This document shows, in pieces, positions 18,546-26,460 of a DNA stretch of 64,000 bases. The notes under the pieces are model-generated. The model worked only from the letters and a program-made list of their open reading frames with translations. It had not been told where the DNA came from and did not search any database. Position numbers and translations under genes: made by a program. The first letter of the stretch is position 1; each line of letters starts with the position of its first letter. This DNA comes from Rugamonas aquatica (GTDB lineage: Bacteria; Pseudomonadota; Gammaproteobacteria; Burkholderiales; Burkholderiaceae_D), in contig NZ_WHUG01000004.1 of the NCBI RefSeq assembly GCF_009380215.1, positions 1-64,000 of the forward strand, in the 5' to 3' direction.

Positions 18546-19184
18546 ATGAGCGAATTGAATCCACACGAAGACCAGCACTGGGCCGATTTATTGTCGCCAC
18601 GGCGGCGCAGCGTGCTGCGCGGCGGCGGCCTGATGGCGGCGTTTGCCGCTTCCGGCGTGGCCGGCAGCGCGCTGGCGGCCGACGGCAAGAGCCCGTGGGG
18701 TTACGACACCTGGAAGGAAGCCACCACGCGCCCCGCCAGCGTGCGGCCGGGCGAGCAGGTGCTGCCCACCAAGCCGCGGCCCTACACCGACATCAAGAGC
18801 TACCACGCCCACATCTATTTTGACGAGGACAACTTCCACAAGGCGGCGCTGCTGCACAAGTGGGCGGCGGAGCGCTTCGTCATCGAGCTGGGCAACTGGA
18901 ACCTGGCGCCGCGCGGCCCGCATGTGACGCCGTCGTTCTACTTCGGCTTCAACAACGAGCAGCTGCATGTGATCGTGCCGTGGCTGCAGTTGAACAGCCT
19001 GGGCCTGACCATCCTGATCCATCCGAACACCGACGACCCGCGCGCCGACCACCTGTACTACACGCTGTGGGTCAACCGTTCGCAGCCGGTCAACGCCTAC
19101 GCCATGCAGAAACCGGGGCCGGGCGAGCCGGCGGTCGAGCAGATCTTCCCCAACACCAAGCCGACAGTAAAACTGGAAACCTAG
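18546..19184 (+). CDS. Exported DOPA 4,5-dioxygenase-like protein
   Basis: A 212-residue protein with an N-terminal export signal of Tat type (PRRRSVLRGGG, then an Ala-rich hydrophobic stretch to AGSALAAD) and a DOPA-dioxygenase-like domain. The domain markers are YHAHIYFD near residue 80, the GPHVTPSFYFGF block, and IHPNTDDPRADH. Known members are cytoplasmic extradiol enzymes opening catechol rings; an exported one is unusual. The His residues in YHAH and IHP fit metal binding. AAAAGGAGA precedes the ATG. It stands alone, without catechol-pathway genes nearby, so the substrate is open. Confidence 0.8.
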   Translation: MSELNPHEDQHWADLLSPRRRSVLRGGGLMAAFAASGVAGSALAADGKSPWGYDTWKEATTRPASVRPGEQVLPTKPRPYTDIKSYHAHIYFDEDNFHKAALLHKWAAERFVIELGNWNLAPRGPHVTPSFYFGFNNEQLHVIVPWLQLNSLGLTILIHPNTDDPRADHLYYTLWVNRSQPVNAYAMQKPGPGEPAVEQIFPNTKPTVKLET

Positions 19185-19253
19185 CATTAGAAAACGTTCT
19201 CTAGTTTTGCCAACTACAATAAAATATTGGCAATGCAATCTAGGGATAGTCAC

Positions 19254-19598
19254 ATGGCAAAGAAGTTGAAGCAGAACGGCGACCAGCAAACCGCCGACGT
19301 GGTGCGCATGTCGTCGCAGGAGATCTGGCAGGCCGGTCTGAGCGCCTTCGCCAAGGCGCAGGAAGAGGAGGGCAAGTTCTTTTCGATGCAGTTGTTCGAG
19401 GAGCGCGTGCTGCGCGCGCTGAGTTCGATCGGCGTGCCCACGTCCCAGGAAGTCGCGGCGCTGAACCGGCGCATCGACGAGCTGACCAGGCAGGTGGCCG
19501 CGCTGAGCGGCAAGCCGGCGGCCGTCAAAAAGCCGGCCGCAGTCAAGGCCCAAGCCAAGCCCGTAGCCCGCGCACGGGCCAAAACCGCCGCGAAATAG
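19254..19598 (+). CDS. Phasin, polyhydroxyalkanoate granule-associated protein (PhaF/PhaI-like)
   Basis: A 114-residue protein with an amphipathic helix (SSQEIWQAGLSAFAKAQEEEG, about 22-41), a coiled-coil segment (SQEVAALNRRIDELTRQVAAL) and a Lys/Ala-rich tail resembling histone H1. This is the plan of PhaF/PhaI phasins, which coat polyhydroxyalkanoate granules and can tether them to DNA. The ATG at 19254 is taken because the conserved MAKK start lies there; a longer frame begins at 19227 without a better ribosome-binding site. It is followed by a TetR regulator that could control it. Confidence 0.8.
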   Translation: MAKKLKQNGDQQTADVVRMSSQEIWQAGLSAFAKAQEEEGKFFSMQLFEERVLRALSSIGVPTSQEVAALNRRIDELTRQVAALSGKPAAVKKPAAVKAQAKPVARARAKTAAK

Positions 19599-19730
19599 CC
19601 GCAGTTGGGCCCGCTTAGCCGCATCTTGCGGCATCTGGCCGGCATGTGCGCGTAAAAGCACGCACGGATGTTTCTAAGATCGACTCATCGGTGTTATGCT
19701 TGCAGGAGAATAAACAGAGGTTTCCTTGCT

Positions 19731-20396
19731 ATGCTACAAAAAGCACCCCGCCGTACCCGCGAACGCATACTCGAACTGTCGCTGCGCTTGTTTAACGAAT
19801 TCGGCGAACCCAATATCACCACCACGGTGATCGCCGAAGAGATGAATATCTCGCCGGGGAATTTGTACTACCATTTCCGCAACAAGGACGACATCGTCAA
19901 CTCGATCTTCGTCCAGTTCGAAGCCGAGATCGAGCGCATCCTGACCGTGCCCAACGGCCGCCGCTCCAACATCGAGGACGTGTGGCTGTACCTGCACCTG
20001 ATGTTCGAACTGATCTGGCGCTACCGCTTCTTCTACCGCGACCTGAACGACCTGCTGTCGCGCAACCGCAAGCTGGAGCTGCACTTCAAGCAAATCCTGG
20101 CGCACAAGATCAAGGTGGCCAAGCAGCTGTGCGAAGACTTGCGCAGCGAAAAATCGCTGGAAGCCTCCGACACCGCCATCGACGCCATGGCCACCAATAT
20201 GGTGGTGGTGGCGACGTACTGGCTGTCCTACGAGTACGTGCGCAATCCCCGCAAGTACAGCGAGCAGCAGTCCATGGCCGATGCGCTGGCGCGCGGCTGC
20301 TATCAGGTGCTGTCGCAGATCGGCCCGTATCTGCGCAACGAAACCAGTTTGCTGTTCCAGAAACTGTCCGAAGAATATCTGAAGAAGCTCAAGTAA
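19731..20396 (+). CDS. TetR/AcrR-family transcriptional regulator
   Basis: A 221-residue repressor-type protein. The N-terminal HTH spans about 8-55 (RERILELSLRLFNEFGEPN, then ISPGNLYYHFRNKDDI) and is a clear TetR signature. The rest is a helical ligand/dimerisation domain of ordinary length. TetR regulators of this sequence type are often found beside phasin or fatty-acid genes, and a phasin lies immediately upstream. It precedes the TPR gene by 16 nt, so the two may share a transcript. The start is ATG 19731. Confidence 0.88.
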   Translation: MLQKAPRRTRERILELSLRLFNEFGEPNITTTVIAEEMNISPGNLYYHFRNKDDIVNSIFVQFEAEIERILTVPNGRRSNIEDVWLYLHLMFELIWRYRFFYRDLNDLLSRNRKLELHFKQILAHKIKVAKQLCEDLRSEKSLEASDTAIDAMATNMVVVATYWLSYEYVRNPRKYSEQQSMADALARGCYQVLSQIGPYLRNETSLLFQKLSEEYLKKLK

Positions 20397-20412
20397 GCTG
20401 ACGGAGACTGCA

Positions 20413-21195
20413 ATGGCGTGGAACCCCTTTCCGTATCCTGATCCCGCGTATCAGTACACGGCGGCCAGCCTGGAGGCGGCCTGGCCCTTGCTGCACGGCG
20501 GCGACCGCGAACCGTTCCCCACCAATCCGCTGCTGGTGCAGGCGTGGATCGCCTTCCATGCCGGCGAGTTCGAGCGGGCCGCGCGGCTGGGGCTGGATGT
20601 CGGCGTGAACGGCTACTCGGTGGCGCACAAGGCCATCTGCATCTACGCCCACTACCTGGAACGCAGTCCGCAGAAAAAGCTGGCCACCTTCGAATGCGTG
20701 GCCGAGCGCTGCGAGCGGCAGCAGCTGGAGCAGCCGAACAATCCATCCGGCTACTACTGGCACGCCTACGCGCTGGGCCAGTATTCGCAAGGCATTTCGG
20801 TGGTCAAGGCGCTGGCGCAGGGCCTGGGCGCCAAGGTGCGCAACAGCCTGGACACGGCGATCCGCCTGGCGCCGCAGCGCGCCGACGCGCATATCGCGCT
20901 GGGCGTCTACCACGCCGAGATCCTCGACAAGGTGGGCGCCATGATCGGCGGCCTGACCTATGGCGTGAAAAAAGAAGAATGTTATAAACAGTTTGAAACC
21001 GCGATCGCGCTGACGCCGGAATCGGCGATTGCCCGCGTCCGCTATGCGCGCGCGATGATGATGTTGGAAGGTAAGAAGAAGCAGGCCGAGGCCATCGGCC
21101 TATGCGAAGTGGCCGCCCGCTGCGCCATCCACGATGCGATGGAGCGGCTCGACGTCGATGCGGCGAAACGAGAATTGGAAGAGGAAAAACAGTAG
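20413..21195 (+). CDS. TPR-like repeat protein
   Basis: A 260-residue soluble helical protein. Repeating helix pairs such as NPLLVQAWIAFHAGEFERAA, DAHIALGVYHAEIL and ESAIARVRYARAMM follow the tetratricopeptide plan, suggesting a protein-binding scaffold. There is no signal peptide or membrane segment. It lies between a TetR regulator (16 nt gap) and the LOG-type enzyme (1-nt overlap). This implies co-translation with the latter, but no defined pathway is apparent. Confidence 0.78.
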   Translation: MAWNPFPYPDPAYQYTAASLEAAWPLLHGGDREPFPTNPLLVQAWIAFHAGEFERAARLGLDVGVNGYSVAHKAICIYAHYLERSPQKKLATFECVAERCERQQLEQPNNPSGYYWHAYALGQYSQGISVVKALAQGLGAKVRNSLDTAIRLAPQRADAHIALGVYHAEILDKVGAMIGGLTYGVKKEECYKQFETAIALTPESAIARVRYARAMMMLEGKKKQAEAIGLCEVAARCAIHDAMERLDVDAAKRELEEEKQ

Positions 21196-21731
21196 TGAAA
21201 GCGATTTGCGTATATTGCGGCGCCAATGCCGGCGTCAGCCCTGTGTATGCCGAGGCGGCCCGCGCCTTGGGCCGCGCGCTGGTGGAGAGTAATCTGTCGC
21301 TGGTCTACGGCGGCGGCAATGTGGGCCTGATGGGCATCATCGCCGACGAGGTGCTGCGCATGGGCGGCGAGGTGACGGGCGTGATCCCGACCGCGCTGGT
21401 CGAGCGCGAAGTGGGCCACACCGGCCTGACGCGCCAGTTCATCGTCAAGGACATGCACGAACGCAAGGCCATGATGGCCAGCCTGGCCGACGGCTTCATC
21501 GCCATGCCCGGCGGCATGGGCACGCTGGAAGAATTGTTCGAGATGCTGACGTGGTCGCAGCTGGGCATCCACGCCAAGCCTATCGGCCTGTTGAACGTGG
21601 ACGGTTTCTATGACGGCCTGAACGGCTTCATCCAGCATGCCAGCGCGCAGGGCTTCATCCGTCCGCAGCACGCGGCGCTGATGATGTCCTCGTCCGAACC
21701 GCAGGCGTTGTTGCAGCTATTGAAGGCCTAG
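21195..21731 (+). CDS. LOG-family cytokinin riboside 5'-monophosphate phosphoribohydrolase-like protein
   Basis: A 178-residue Rossmann-fold protein of the TIGR00730/lysine-decarboxylase-like family. These hydrolyse nucleoside 5'-monophosphates to base plus ribose phosphate and are often misnamed lysine decarboxylases. The diagnostic PGGMGTLEELFEMLTW motif and the N-terminal VYCGANAG are both present. The start is the GTG at 21195, overlapping the TPR stop by one base and giving the standard N-terminus KAICVYCG. Length is typical. Confidence 0.88.
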   Translation: MKAICVYCGANAGVSPVYAEAARALGRALVESNLSLVYGGGNVGLMGIIADEVLRMGGEVTGVIPTALVEREVGHTGLTRQFIVKDMHERKAMMASLADGFIAMPGGMGTLEELFEMLTWSQLGIHAKPIGLLNVDGFYDGLNGFIQHASAQGFIRPQHAALMMSSSEPQALLQLLKA

Positions 21732-21757
21732 CCGTGGCCGGCGGGACGGCGAGGGCC

Positions 21758-22558
21758 ATGATACTGTCCCCGCCGTCGCCATCCCGCCGCATGCTGCTTG
21801 TTGTGCTGGCCGCCACCTGTGCGGCGCAGCCGGCAGCGGCGGCGGACGCCATCACCGTGGTGGCTCCGGACTTCTGGTGTCCGTTCAGCTGCAAGGCCGG
21901 GGCGGCGCAGGAGGGATTCACCATCGACATCCTGCGGGCCATCTTCAACCCGCTGGGCCGGCCGGTCCGCTACGAAAATCTCAACTATGCCCGCGCCCTG
22001 GTGGCCGTGCGCGCGGGGCGCTACACCGCCACATCGCCCACCTACAAGGACGAGGCGCCGGATTTCATTTTCCCGTCCACACCCATCTCGCGCAACCGCT
22101 ACTGCTTCTACACGGCGCCGGACAGCCGCTGGCAGTACAAGCATGCGGCCTCGCTGGCCGGGCAGCGCGTGGGCATCGTGCAGGGCTATACCTACGGCAA
22201 GGAAATCGACCAGGCCGTCGCGCAGGGGCTGGCGGCGTTCGAAATCAATTACGGTGAAGACTTGAGCTACCGGCTGGCGCGCAAGCTGATGCTGGGCCGC
22301 CTGGACAGCTTTATCGAAGATGAAAACCTGATCAGCTACACGATGGCCAGGCATGCCGATGTGCGGCTGCGGCAGGCGGGTTGCGCGCCGGTCAGCTATT
22401 CGTATTTCGCCCTGTCGCCGGCGCTGGCGGAATCCAAGGCGCTGGCCAAAGAATTCGACGAGGGCATCGCCAGGCTGCACGAGTCCGGGCAGCTGGAGCG
22501 CATCCTCAAGCCTTACGGCCTGCGCGACTGGATGGGGCAGTACCACAAGGGGCAGTGA
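21758..22558 (+). CDS. Periplasmic solute-binding protein, family 3 (SBP_bac_3)
   Basis: A 266-residue exported protein with a signal peptide ending near AAAADA, then a two-lobed binding fold like amino-acid-binding proteins: ITVVAPDFWCPF, a block GFTIDILRAIF, and SLAGQRVGIVQGYTYG. No permease or ATPase gene accompanies it, so it is either an orphan receptor or a substitute subunit for a transporter elsewhere. The ATG at 21758 (GCGAGGG just upstream) is preferred to a GTG 24 nt earlier. It starts shortly after the LOG gene and ends 1 nt from the convergent YgjP-like gene. Confidence 0.8.
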   Translation: MILSPPSPSRRMLLVVLAATCAAQPAAAADAITVVAPDFWCPFSCKAGAAQEGFTIDILRAIFNPLGRPVRYENLNYARALVAVRAGRYTATSPTYKDEAPDFIFPSTPISRNRYCFYTAPDSRWQYKHAASLAGQRVGIVQGYTYGKEIDQAVAQGLAAFEINYGEDLSYRLARKLMLGRLDSFIEDENLISYTMARHADVRLRQAGCAPVSYSYFALSPALAESKALAKEFDEGIARLHESGQLERILKPYGLRDWMGQYHKGQ

Positions 22559-22559
22559 A

Positions 22560-23069
22560 TCAGCTCCACAGCTTGGTGCCGGTGCTGTCCAGGTGCGTCA
22601 GGTACAGGCGCAGGTCGAACTCGTACTGGTGGTAGTTCGGCTCCATGTAGGTGCACAGCTTGTAGAAAGCCTTGTCGTGCTGCTTTTCCTTCACGTGGGC
22701 CAGCTCGTGGACGGCGATCATGGTGAGGAATTCCTGCGGCACTTCCTTGAACATGGTGGCCACGCGGATCTCGTGCTTGGCCTTCAGCTTGCCGCCTTGC
22801 ACGCGCGAGATCGAGGTGTGCAAACCCAGCGCGTGGTTGATGACGTGAATCTTGCTGTCGTACTCGACCTTGTTGATCGGCTCGGCGTTGCGCAAATGTT
22901 CATTTTTCAATTCTTGCACGTACTGGTAAAGTGCCTTGTCGGTACGCACGTCGTGCGCCTTGCTGTAGCGCTTGAGCAGCACTTCACCCAGCCGGTTCTG
23001 GGACAGGAGTTGCGATACTTGCTGCTGGGTTTGCTCGGAATAGGCGCTGAGGTACTTCAGGGAGGACAT
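22560..23069 (-). CDS. YgjP-like (DUF45) metal-dependent hydrolase
   Basis: A 169-residue protein with the zinc-peptidase-like signature HELAHVKEKQHDKAF: HExxH at 121-125, with a further His131. This is the arrangement of the YgjP/DUF45 (WLM-clan) family. Members are predicted metalloproteins; E. coli YgjP has been reported to act on UTP. The N-terminal half is helical. The start is the ATG at 23069, preceded by a purine-poor leader; an upstream in-frame ATG lies 24 codons away but would add unconserved sequence. Confidence 0.82.
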   Translation of the reverse strand: MSSLKYLSAYSEQTQQQVSQLLSQNRLGEVLLKRYSKAHDVRTDKALYQYVQELKNEHLRNAEPINKVEYDSKIHVINHALGLHTSISRVQGGKLKAKHEIRVATMFKEVPQEFLTMIAVHELAHVKEKQHDKAFYKLCTYMEPNYHQYEFDLRLYLTHLDSTGTKLWS

Positions 23070-23147
23070 GTTGGGCACGGCTGGAAAGAATCGAGGCGTG
23101 AATGTACCACACCCGGCCGTCCCGCTCATTGTTGAAAGGAGATGCAC

Positions 23148-23498
23148 ATGCAGGTAACACGTATCGTCACCAATATCGCCACCGCCGACACCGAGGCGGC
23201 CAAGGCTTTTTATAGCGGCGTGCTCGGGCTGTCGGTGGTCATGGACCACGGCTGGATCGTCACGCTGGCCGGGGCGGGGGAGATGGTGCCGCAGATTAGT
23301 TTTGCGTCGGAGGGCGGATCGGGCACGCCGGTGCCGGACCTGTCGATCGAGGTGGATGACCTTGATGAGGTGCACCGCCGCCTGGTCGCCGCGCGCGTGC
23401 CGCTGGAATACGGCCCGGCCAGCGAACCCTGGGGCGTGCGGCGGCTATTCGTGCGCGATCCGTTCGGACGGCTGCTCAATATCCTGATGCACGACTAA
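23148..23498 (+). CDS. VOC-superfamily (glyoxalase/bleomycin-resistance fold) protein
   Basis: A 116-residue single-domain VOC protein beginning VTRIVTNIATADTEAAKAFY and ending FVRDPFGRLLNILMHD, both standard for the family. Members bind a metal and small electrophilic or aromatic compounds. The specific substrate cannot be told. The ATG at 23148 is 8 nt from AAGGAG, which favours it over the ATG at 23142. Its last 4 bp overlap the convergent cupin gene. Confidence 0.83.
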   Translation: MQVTRIVTNIATADTEAAKAFYSGVLGLSVVMDHGWIVTLAGAGEMVPQISFASEGGSGTPVPDLSIEVDDLDEVHRRLVAARVPLEYGPASEPWGVRRLFVRDPFGRLLNILMHD

Positions 23499-23860
23499 CC
23501 GAGCTGCTCCGTGATCGAGCGGGTCTTGGCGGTCATCGTGGTGCCGGTGTGCAGCGTGGCTTTTTTCTCGATCAGCATGATCAGGCATTCCTGCTCCGCC
23601 ACCGGGTTGTGGCGCACGCCCTTCGGCACCACGTAGGCCTGGCCTTCGTCCAGTTCCACCGCGCCGTCTTCGAGTTCGATGCGCAGCCGGCCTTTCAGGA
23701 TGAAGAACAGTTCGTCTTCGGCGTCGTGGCTGTGCCAGGCCAGCGAGCCCAGTACCTTGGCGACCTTGACGTAGCTGTCGTCCAGTTCGGCGATCACGCG
23801 CGGCGACCAGTGCTCGGACAGCGCGGCGGCGCTGGCGGCGGGGGATATGGGATGAGGCAT
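23495..23860 (-). CDS. Cupin-domain protein
   Basis: A 121-residue single cupin. Motif 1 appears as WHSHDAEDELFFILKGRLRIE (metal ligands His, His, Glu) and motif 2 as GVRHNPVAEQECLIMLIE with a further His. Such small cupins bind a metal and are enzymes or ligand sensors; the exact role is not evident. It converges on the VOC gene with a 4-bp overlap. The ATG start at 23860 gives the usual short N-terminal helix. Confidence 0.83.
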   Translation of the reverse strand: MPHPISPAASAAALSEHWSPRVIAELDDSYVKVAKVLGSLAWHSHDAEDELFFILKGRLRIELEDGAVELDEGQAYVVPKGVRHNPVAEQECLIMLIEKKATLHTGTTMTAKTRSITEQLG

Positions 23861-23933
23861 GATGGCTCCGGTGTTGGTGGGGGAGCCGTCATTCTGGACA
23901 ATTCCGCGCGCGCAGTCTTGAACGTTTGTGCGG

Positions 23934-24473
23934 CTAGGGGCAATCGAAGTAGTCGGGATAGTATTTGGGGCAGATATAATTTCTCGTATCCAGCGGCGGG
24001 TCGATGCGCTCCAGCGTTACGCCGGCCAGTGCCTGCTCGACCGCCTCGGCTGCGGCGACCTCCTGGTCCGCGACGTCATAACCCGTGGCCATGGATATCT
24101 TCAGCATACCGTTGCCGCACCAGATATACACTTTGATGCCCGCGATCTCGCAATGGCCCGGCTGCTGTATCCACTCAGTGCCTCGTATTAACGATGGAAA
24201 TCTCGCGATGTCGGTACCGCGATACGACACGCCCGGTTCCGGCTGCGGCGGCCGTTGATCGTATTTGACCAGCGTTATGCCGAGGTCGCTCAGGCACGAT
24301 TCCAGTTGCCCGATCGTGCGATACGCGAAGGCGACGTCCAGTTCATCGACGTCGCCCGCGTGTCCGCCAAAGGCCCGGAAGTAGCGGAACATCTTCAATC
24401 TGCGGGCCCAGTCGCGCAGCGTCGCTTCGGAATGCTGCTCAAATAAGTATTGCTGCCACCGGTCCATGCTCAT
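23934..24473 (-). CDS. Hypothetical protein (179 aa), second gene of an unrecognised pair
   Basis: Not recognised. The sequence begins MSMDRWQQYLFEQHSEATLRDWARRL and ends YICPKYYPDYFDCP, with scattered Trp, Tyr and Cys and a predicted mixed alpha/beta fold; no signal peptide or membrane helix. Codon third positions are less GC-rich than in neighbouring genes, suggesting recent arrival. Its ATG overlaps the stop of the 78-residue gene before it (ATGA at 24470-24473), so the two are made together. Small coupled orphan genes like this are sometimes immunity or toxin-antitoxin genes, but nothing in the sequence proves that. Confidence 0.65.
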   Translation of the reverse strand: MSMDRWQQYLFEQHSEATLRDWARRLKMFRYFRAFGGHAGDVDELDVAFAYRTIGQLESCLSDLGITLVKYDQRPPQPEPGVSYRGTDIARFPSLIRGTEWIQQPGHCEIAGIKVYIWCGNGMLKISMATGYDVADQEVAAAEAVEQALAGVTLERIDPPLDTRNYICPKYYPDYFDCP

Positions 24474-24706
24474 CCCCGCAGCGAGTCGGCGACGACCCTG
24501 GCCCACTGCTCGAAGGAGTCCGCGGGCCAGTTGTTGTCCACGCGCAGGCGCGTGACGTCATAGCGCTGCGGCGCGCCGCCGAACCAGTTGTGCCATTCAA
24601 CCTTGCCGTCCACCGGCACTTTCGCCAACGGCAGATCGAACTCCTTGATGATGAATTCGGTCCCGGGAGGGAAGTCCGCCAATGCGGGAACGCCTGCTGA
24701 TTTCAT
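24470..24706 (-). CDS. Hypothetical protein (78 aa), first gene of an unrecognised pair
   Basis: Not recognised. The 78-residue product (MKSAGVPALADFPPGTEFII at its N-terminus) is acidic, soluble and contains WHNWFGG and a C-terminal helix SFEQWARVVADSLRG. A strong ribosome-binding site AAAGGAG lies 4 nt before the ATG at 24706, which argues it is truly expressed. Its stop overlaps the start of the 179-residue gene. It lies 62 nt downstream of the AraC-type regulator on the same strand. Confidence 0.65.
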   Translation of the reverse strand: MKSAGVPALADFPPGTEFIIKEFDLPLAKVPVDGKVEWHNWFGGAPQRYDVTRLRVDNNWPADSFEQWARVVADSLRG

Positions 24707-24768
24707 GCTTCTCCTTTGATTAATGTTGACAGGGTAGCATTCCAACTCGGCGCACGGCGTTTCAATTG

Positions 24769-25578
24769 TCACTGGCGCCGGTGCAGGCGCAGCCAGCGGC
24801 CGGGCGCGATGCCGTAGGCGGCGACGAACTGGCGGGTCAGGTGCGGCTGGTCGGCAAAGCCGGCGTGGACGGCGCTGTCGGCCAGCGGCAGGCCGTTCAG
24901 CATCAGTTGGCGCGCCAGCTCCAGGCGGCGCAGCGTCACATAGCGGTGCGGACTGGTGCCGAAGTAGCGGCGGAAGTCGCGCGACAGGCTCCAGCGGTCG
25001 CGGCCGCCGGCCTGCGCCAGCTGCTCCAGCGTCAGCGGCGACAGCAGCGCGTCGTGGATGTATTCGCGGGCGCGCTGGGCGGCGAGGAAGTCGCCGCCCG
25101 GCAGGTCCGGCTGGCCCGCCACCTGGCGCAGCGCGGTGGCGATGTCGACCAGCGCGTCGTCGCGCTCCAGTGAGCCGGGCGTGGCGTCGAAGTTCGACAG
25201 CAGCCCGCGCGCCGCCTTGACCAGCCGGGTGTCGGCCGACACGCCGCCATCGATAAACGGCAGCGGCGCACCGCCCAGCACCTGTTGCAGCAGGGCCGGC
25301 GCCAGGTAGGCGATGCGGTAGTGGAAGCCGGCGTCGGTGCCGGCCTGGCCGTCGTGGACTTCGTCCGGATGCAGCACCAGCGCCTGCCCCGACAGGCTGT
25401 GCCGCATCGACGAGCGGTAGCGGAACGATTGCACACCGGCCATGGTCAGGCCGATGGCGTAGCTGTCATGGCGGTGTGGCCCGTAGGCTGCGCCCTGGAA
25501 GAAGGCTTCGACCAGGTCCACGCCCTCGGCCTGGAGGCCGCGCCGCAGCCAGTCCGTGGCGGGGCGGGAATTGCCCAT
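24769..25578 (-). CDS. AraC-family transcriptional regulator
   Basis: A 269-residue regulator with an N-terminal cupin-like ligand domain (GPHRHDSYAIGLTMAGVQSF near residue 33; HPDEVHDG near 70) and a C-terminal pair of helix-turn-helix motifs. The second motif ends DSAVHAGFADQPHLTRQFVAAYGIAPGRW in broken form over about 228-260, the AraC signature. AAAGGAG precedes the ATG at 25578. It is divergent from modA and upstream of the unknown pair, so it could control either. Its ligand is unknown. Confidence 0.88.
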   Translation of the reverse strand: MGNSRPATDWLRRGLQAEGVDLVEAFFQGAAYGPHRHDSYAIGLTMAGVQSFRYRSSMRHSLSGQALVLHPDEVHDGQAGTDAGFHYRIAYLAPALLQQVLGGAPLPFIDGGVSADTRLVKAARGLLSNFDATPGSLERDDALVDIATALRQVAGQPDLPGGDFLAAQRAREYIHDALLSPLTLEQLAQAGGRDRWSLSRDFRRYFGTSPHRYVTLRRLELARQLMLNGLPLADSAVHAGFADQPHLTRQFVAAYGIAPGRWLRLHRRQ

Positions 25579-25658
25579 GTTGACTCCTTTCATATTCCCT
25601 GTGCTGAGGACAATGTATATCACGTATATCCGGATGCATAGCGCGAGAATCCGCACCG

Positions 25659-25682
25659 CGCTATATAATCGGGTTTATTGCG
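25659..25682 (+). promoter_or_regulatory. modA promoter with candidate ModE operator
   Basis: A TATAAT (25664-25669) forms a plausible -10 about 40 nt before modA. Overlapping it is CGCTATAT, 8 nt, then TTATTGCG, an imperfect dyad (6 of 8 arm positions symmetrical). From memory, the E. coli ModE site has the same 8-8-8 layout with CGTTATAT arms. A repressor bound here would block the promoter. Confidence 0.5.
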
Positions 25683-25707
25683 TGTTCATTACTTAAAGGG
25701 AATAACG

Positions 25708-26457
25708 ATGCGTGGATTGAAACTTGGCGTGGTGGCGGTACTGGTGGCGATGGGCGCGACGGCGTCGGCGGCGGAGATCACGGTGTCGGCCGCGGCCAGC
25801 CTGACCAATGCGTTCAAGGAAATCGGCGCCGCCTACGAGAAGGAGCACGCCGGCGACAAGGTGCAGTTCAACTTCGCCGCCTCCGATCCGCTGGTGCAGC
25901 AGATCGCCAAGGGCGCGCCGGTCGACGTGTTCGCCTCCGCCGACCAGGATGCGATGGACAAGGCCGACGGCCTGAAGCTGCTGGCCGCCGGCAGCCGCAA
26001 GAATTTCGCCAGCAACAGCCTGGTGCTGATTACGCCGGTCGCCGGCACCTTGCCGATCAAGGGCATCGCCGACTTGCAGCAAGCCGCCGTCACGCGCGTG
26101 ACGATGGGCAATCCGGCCAGCGTGCCGGTGGGCCGCTACACCAAGCATGCGCTGGAGCAGGCCAAGCTGTGGGCCGCCGTCGAACCGAAAGCCATCTACG
26201 GCACCTCGGTGCGCCAGAGCCTGGACTACGTGGCGCGCGGCGAAGTCGACGCCGGCTTCGTCTACGCCACCGACGCCGCCGTGATGAAGGACAAGGTCAA
26301 GGTCATCGCCACCGTGCCGACCGAAACCCCGGTCAGCTACCCGATCGCCGTGATCGCGGCCGGCCCGCAAGCGGCCGCCGGCCGCCAGTTCGCCGACTAC
26401 GTATTGTCGAGCAGCGGCCAGGCCATCCTGGCCAAGTACGGTTTCGGCCGCCCGTAA
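25708..26457 (+). CDS. modA: Molybdate ABC transporter, periplasmic binding protein ModA
   Basis: A 249-residue binding protein that captures molybdate (or tungstate) in the periplasm and delivers it to ModB. After a signal peptide (MRGLKLGVVAVLVAMGATASA) the mature part starts EITVSAAASLTNAFKEIG, the classical ModA opening, and continues with SADQDAMDKAD and GNPASVPVGRYTKHAL. Length is normal. AAAGGG precedes the ATG at 25708. It leads modA-modB-modC-modE, with 3 nt to modB, and the upstream region carries a candidate ModE operator. Confidence 0.95.
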   Translation: MRGLKLGVVAVLVAMGATASAAEITVSAAASLTNAFKEIGAAYEKEHAGDKVQFNFAASDPLVQQIAKGAPVDVFASADQDAMDKADGLKLLAAGSRKNFASNSLVLITPVAGTLPIKGIADLQQAAVTRVTMGNPASVPVGRYTKHALEQAKLWAAVEPKAIYGTSVRQSLDYVARGEVDAGFVYATDAAVMKDKVKVIATVPTETPVSYPIAVIAAGPQAAAGRQFADYVLSSSGQAILAKYGFGRP

Positions 26458-26460
26458 GCG

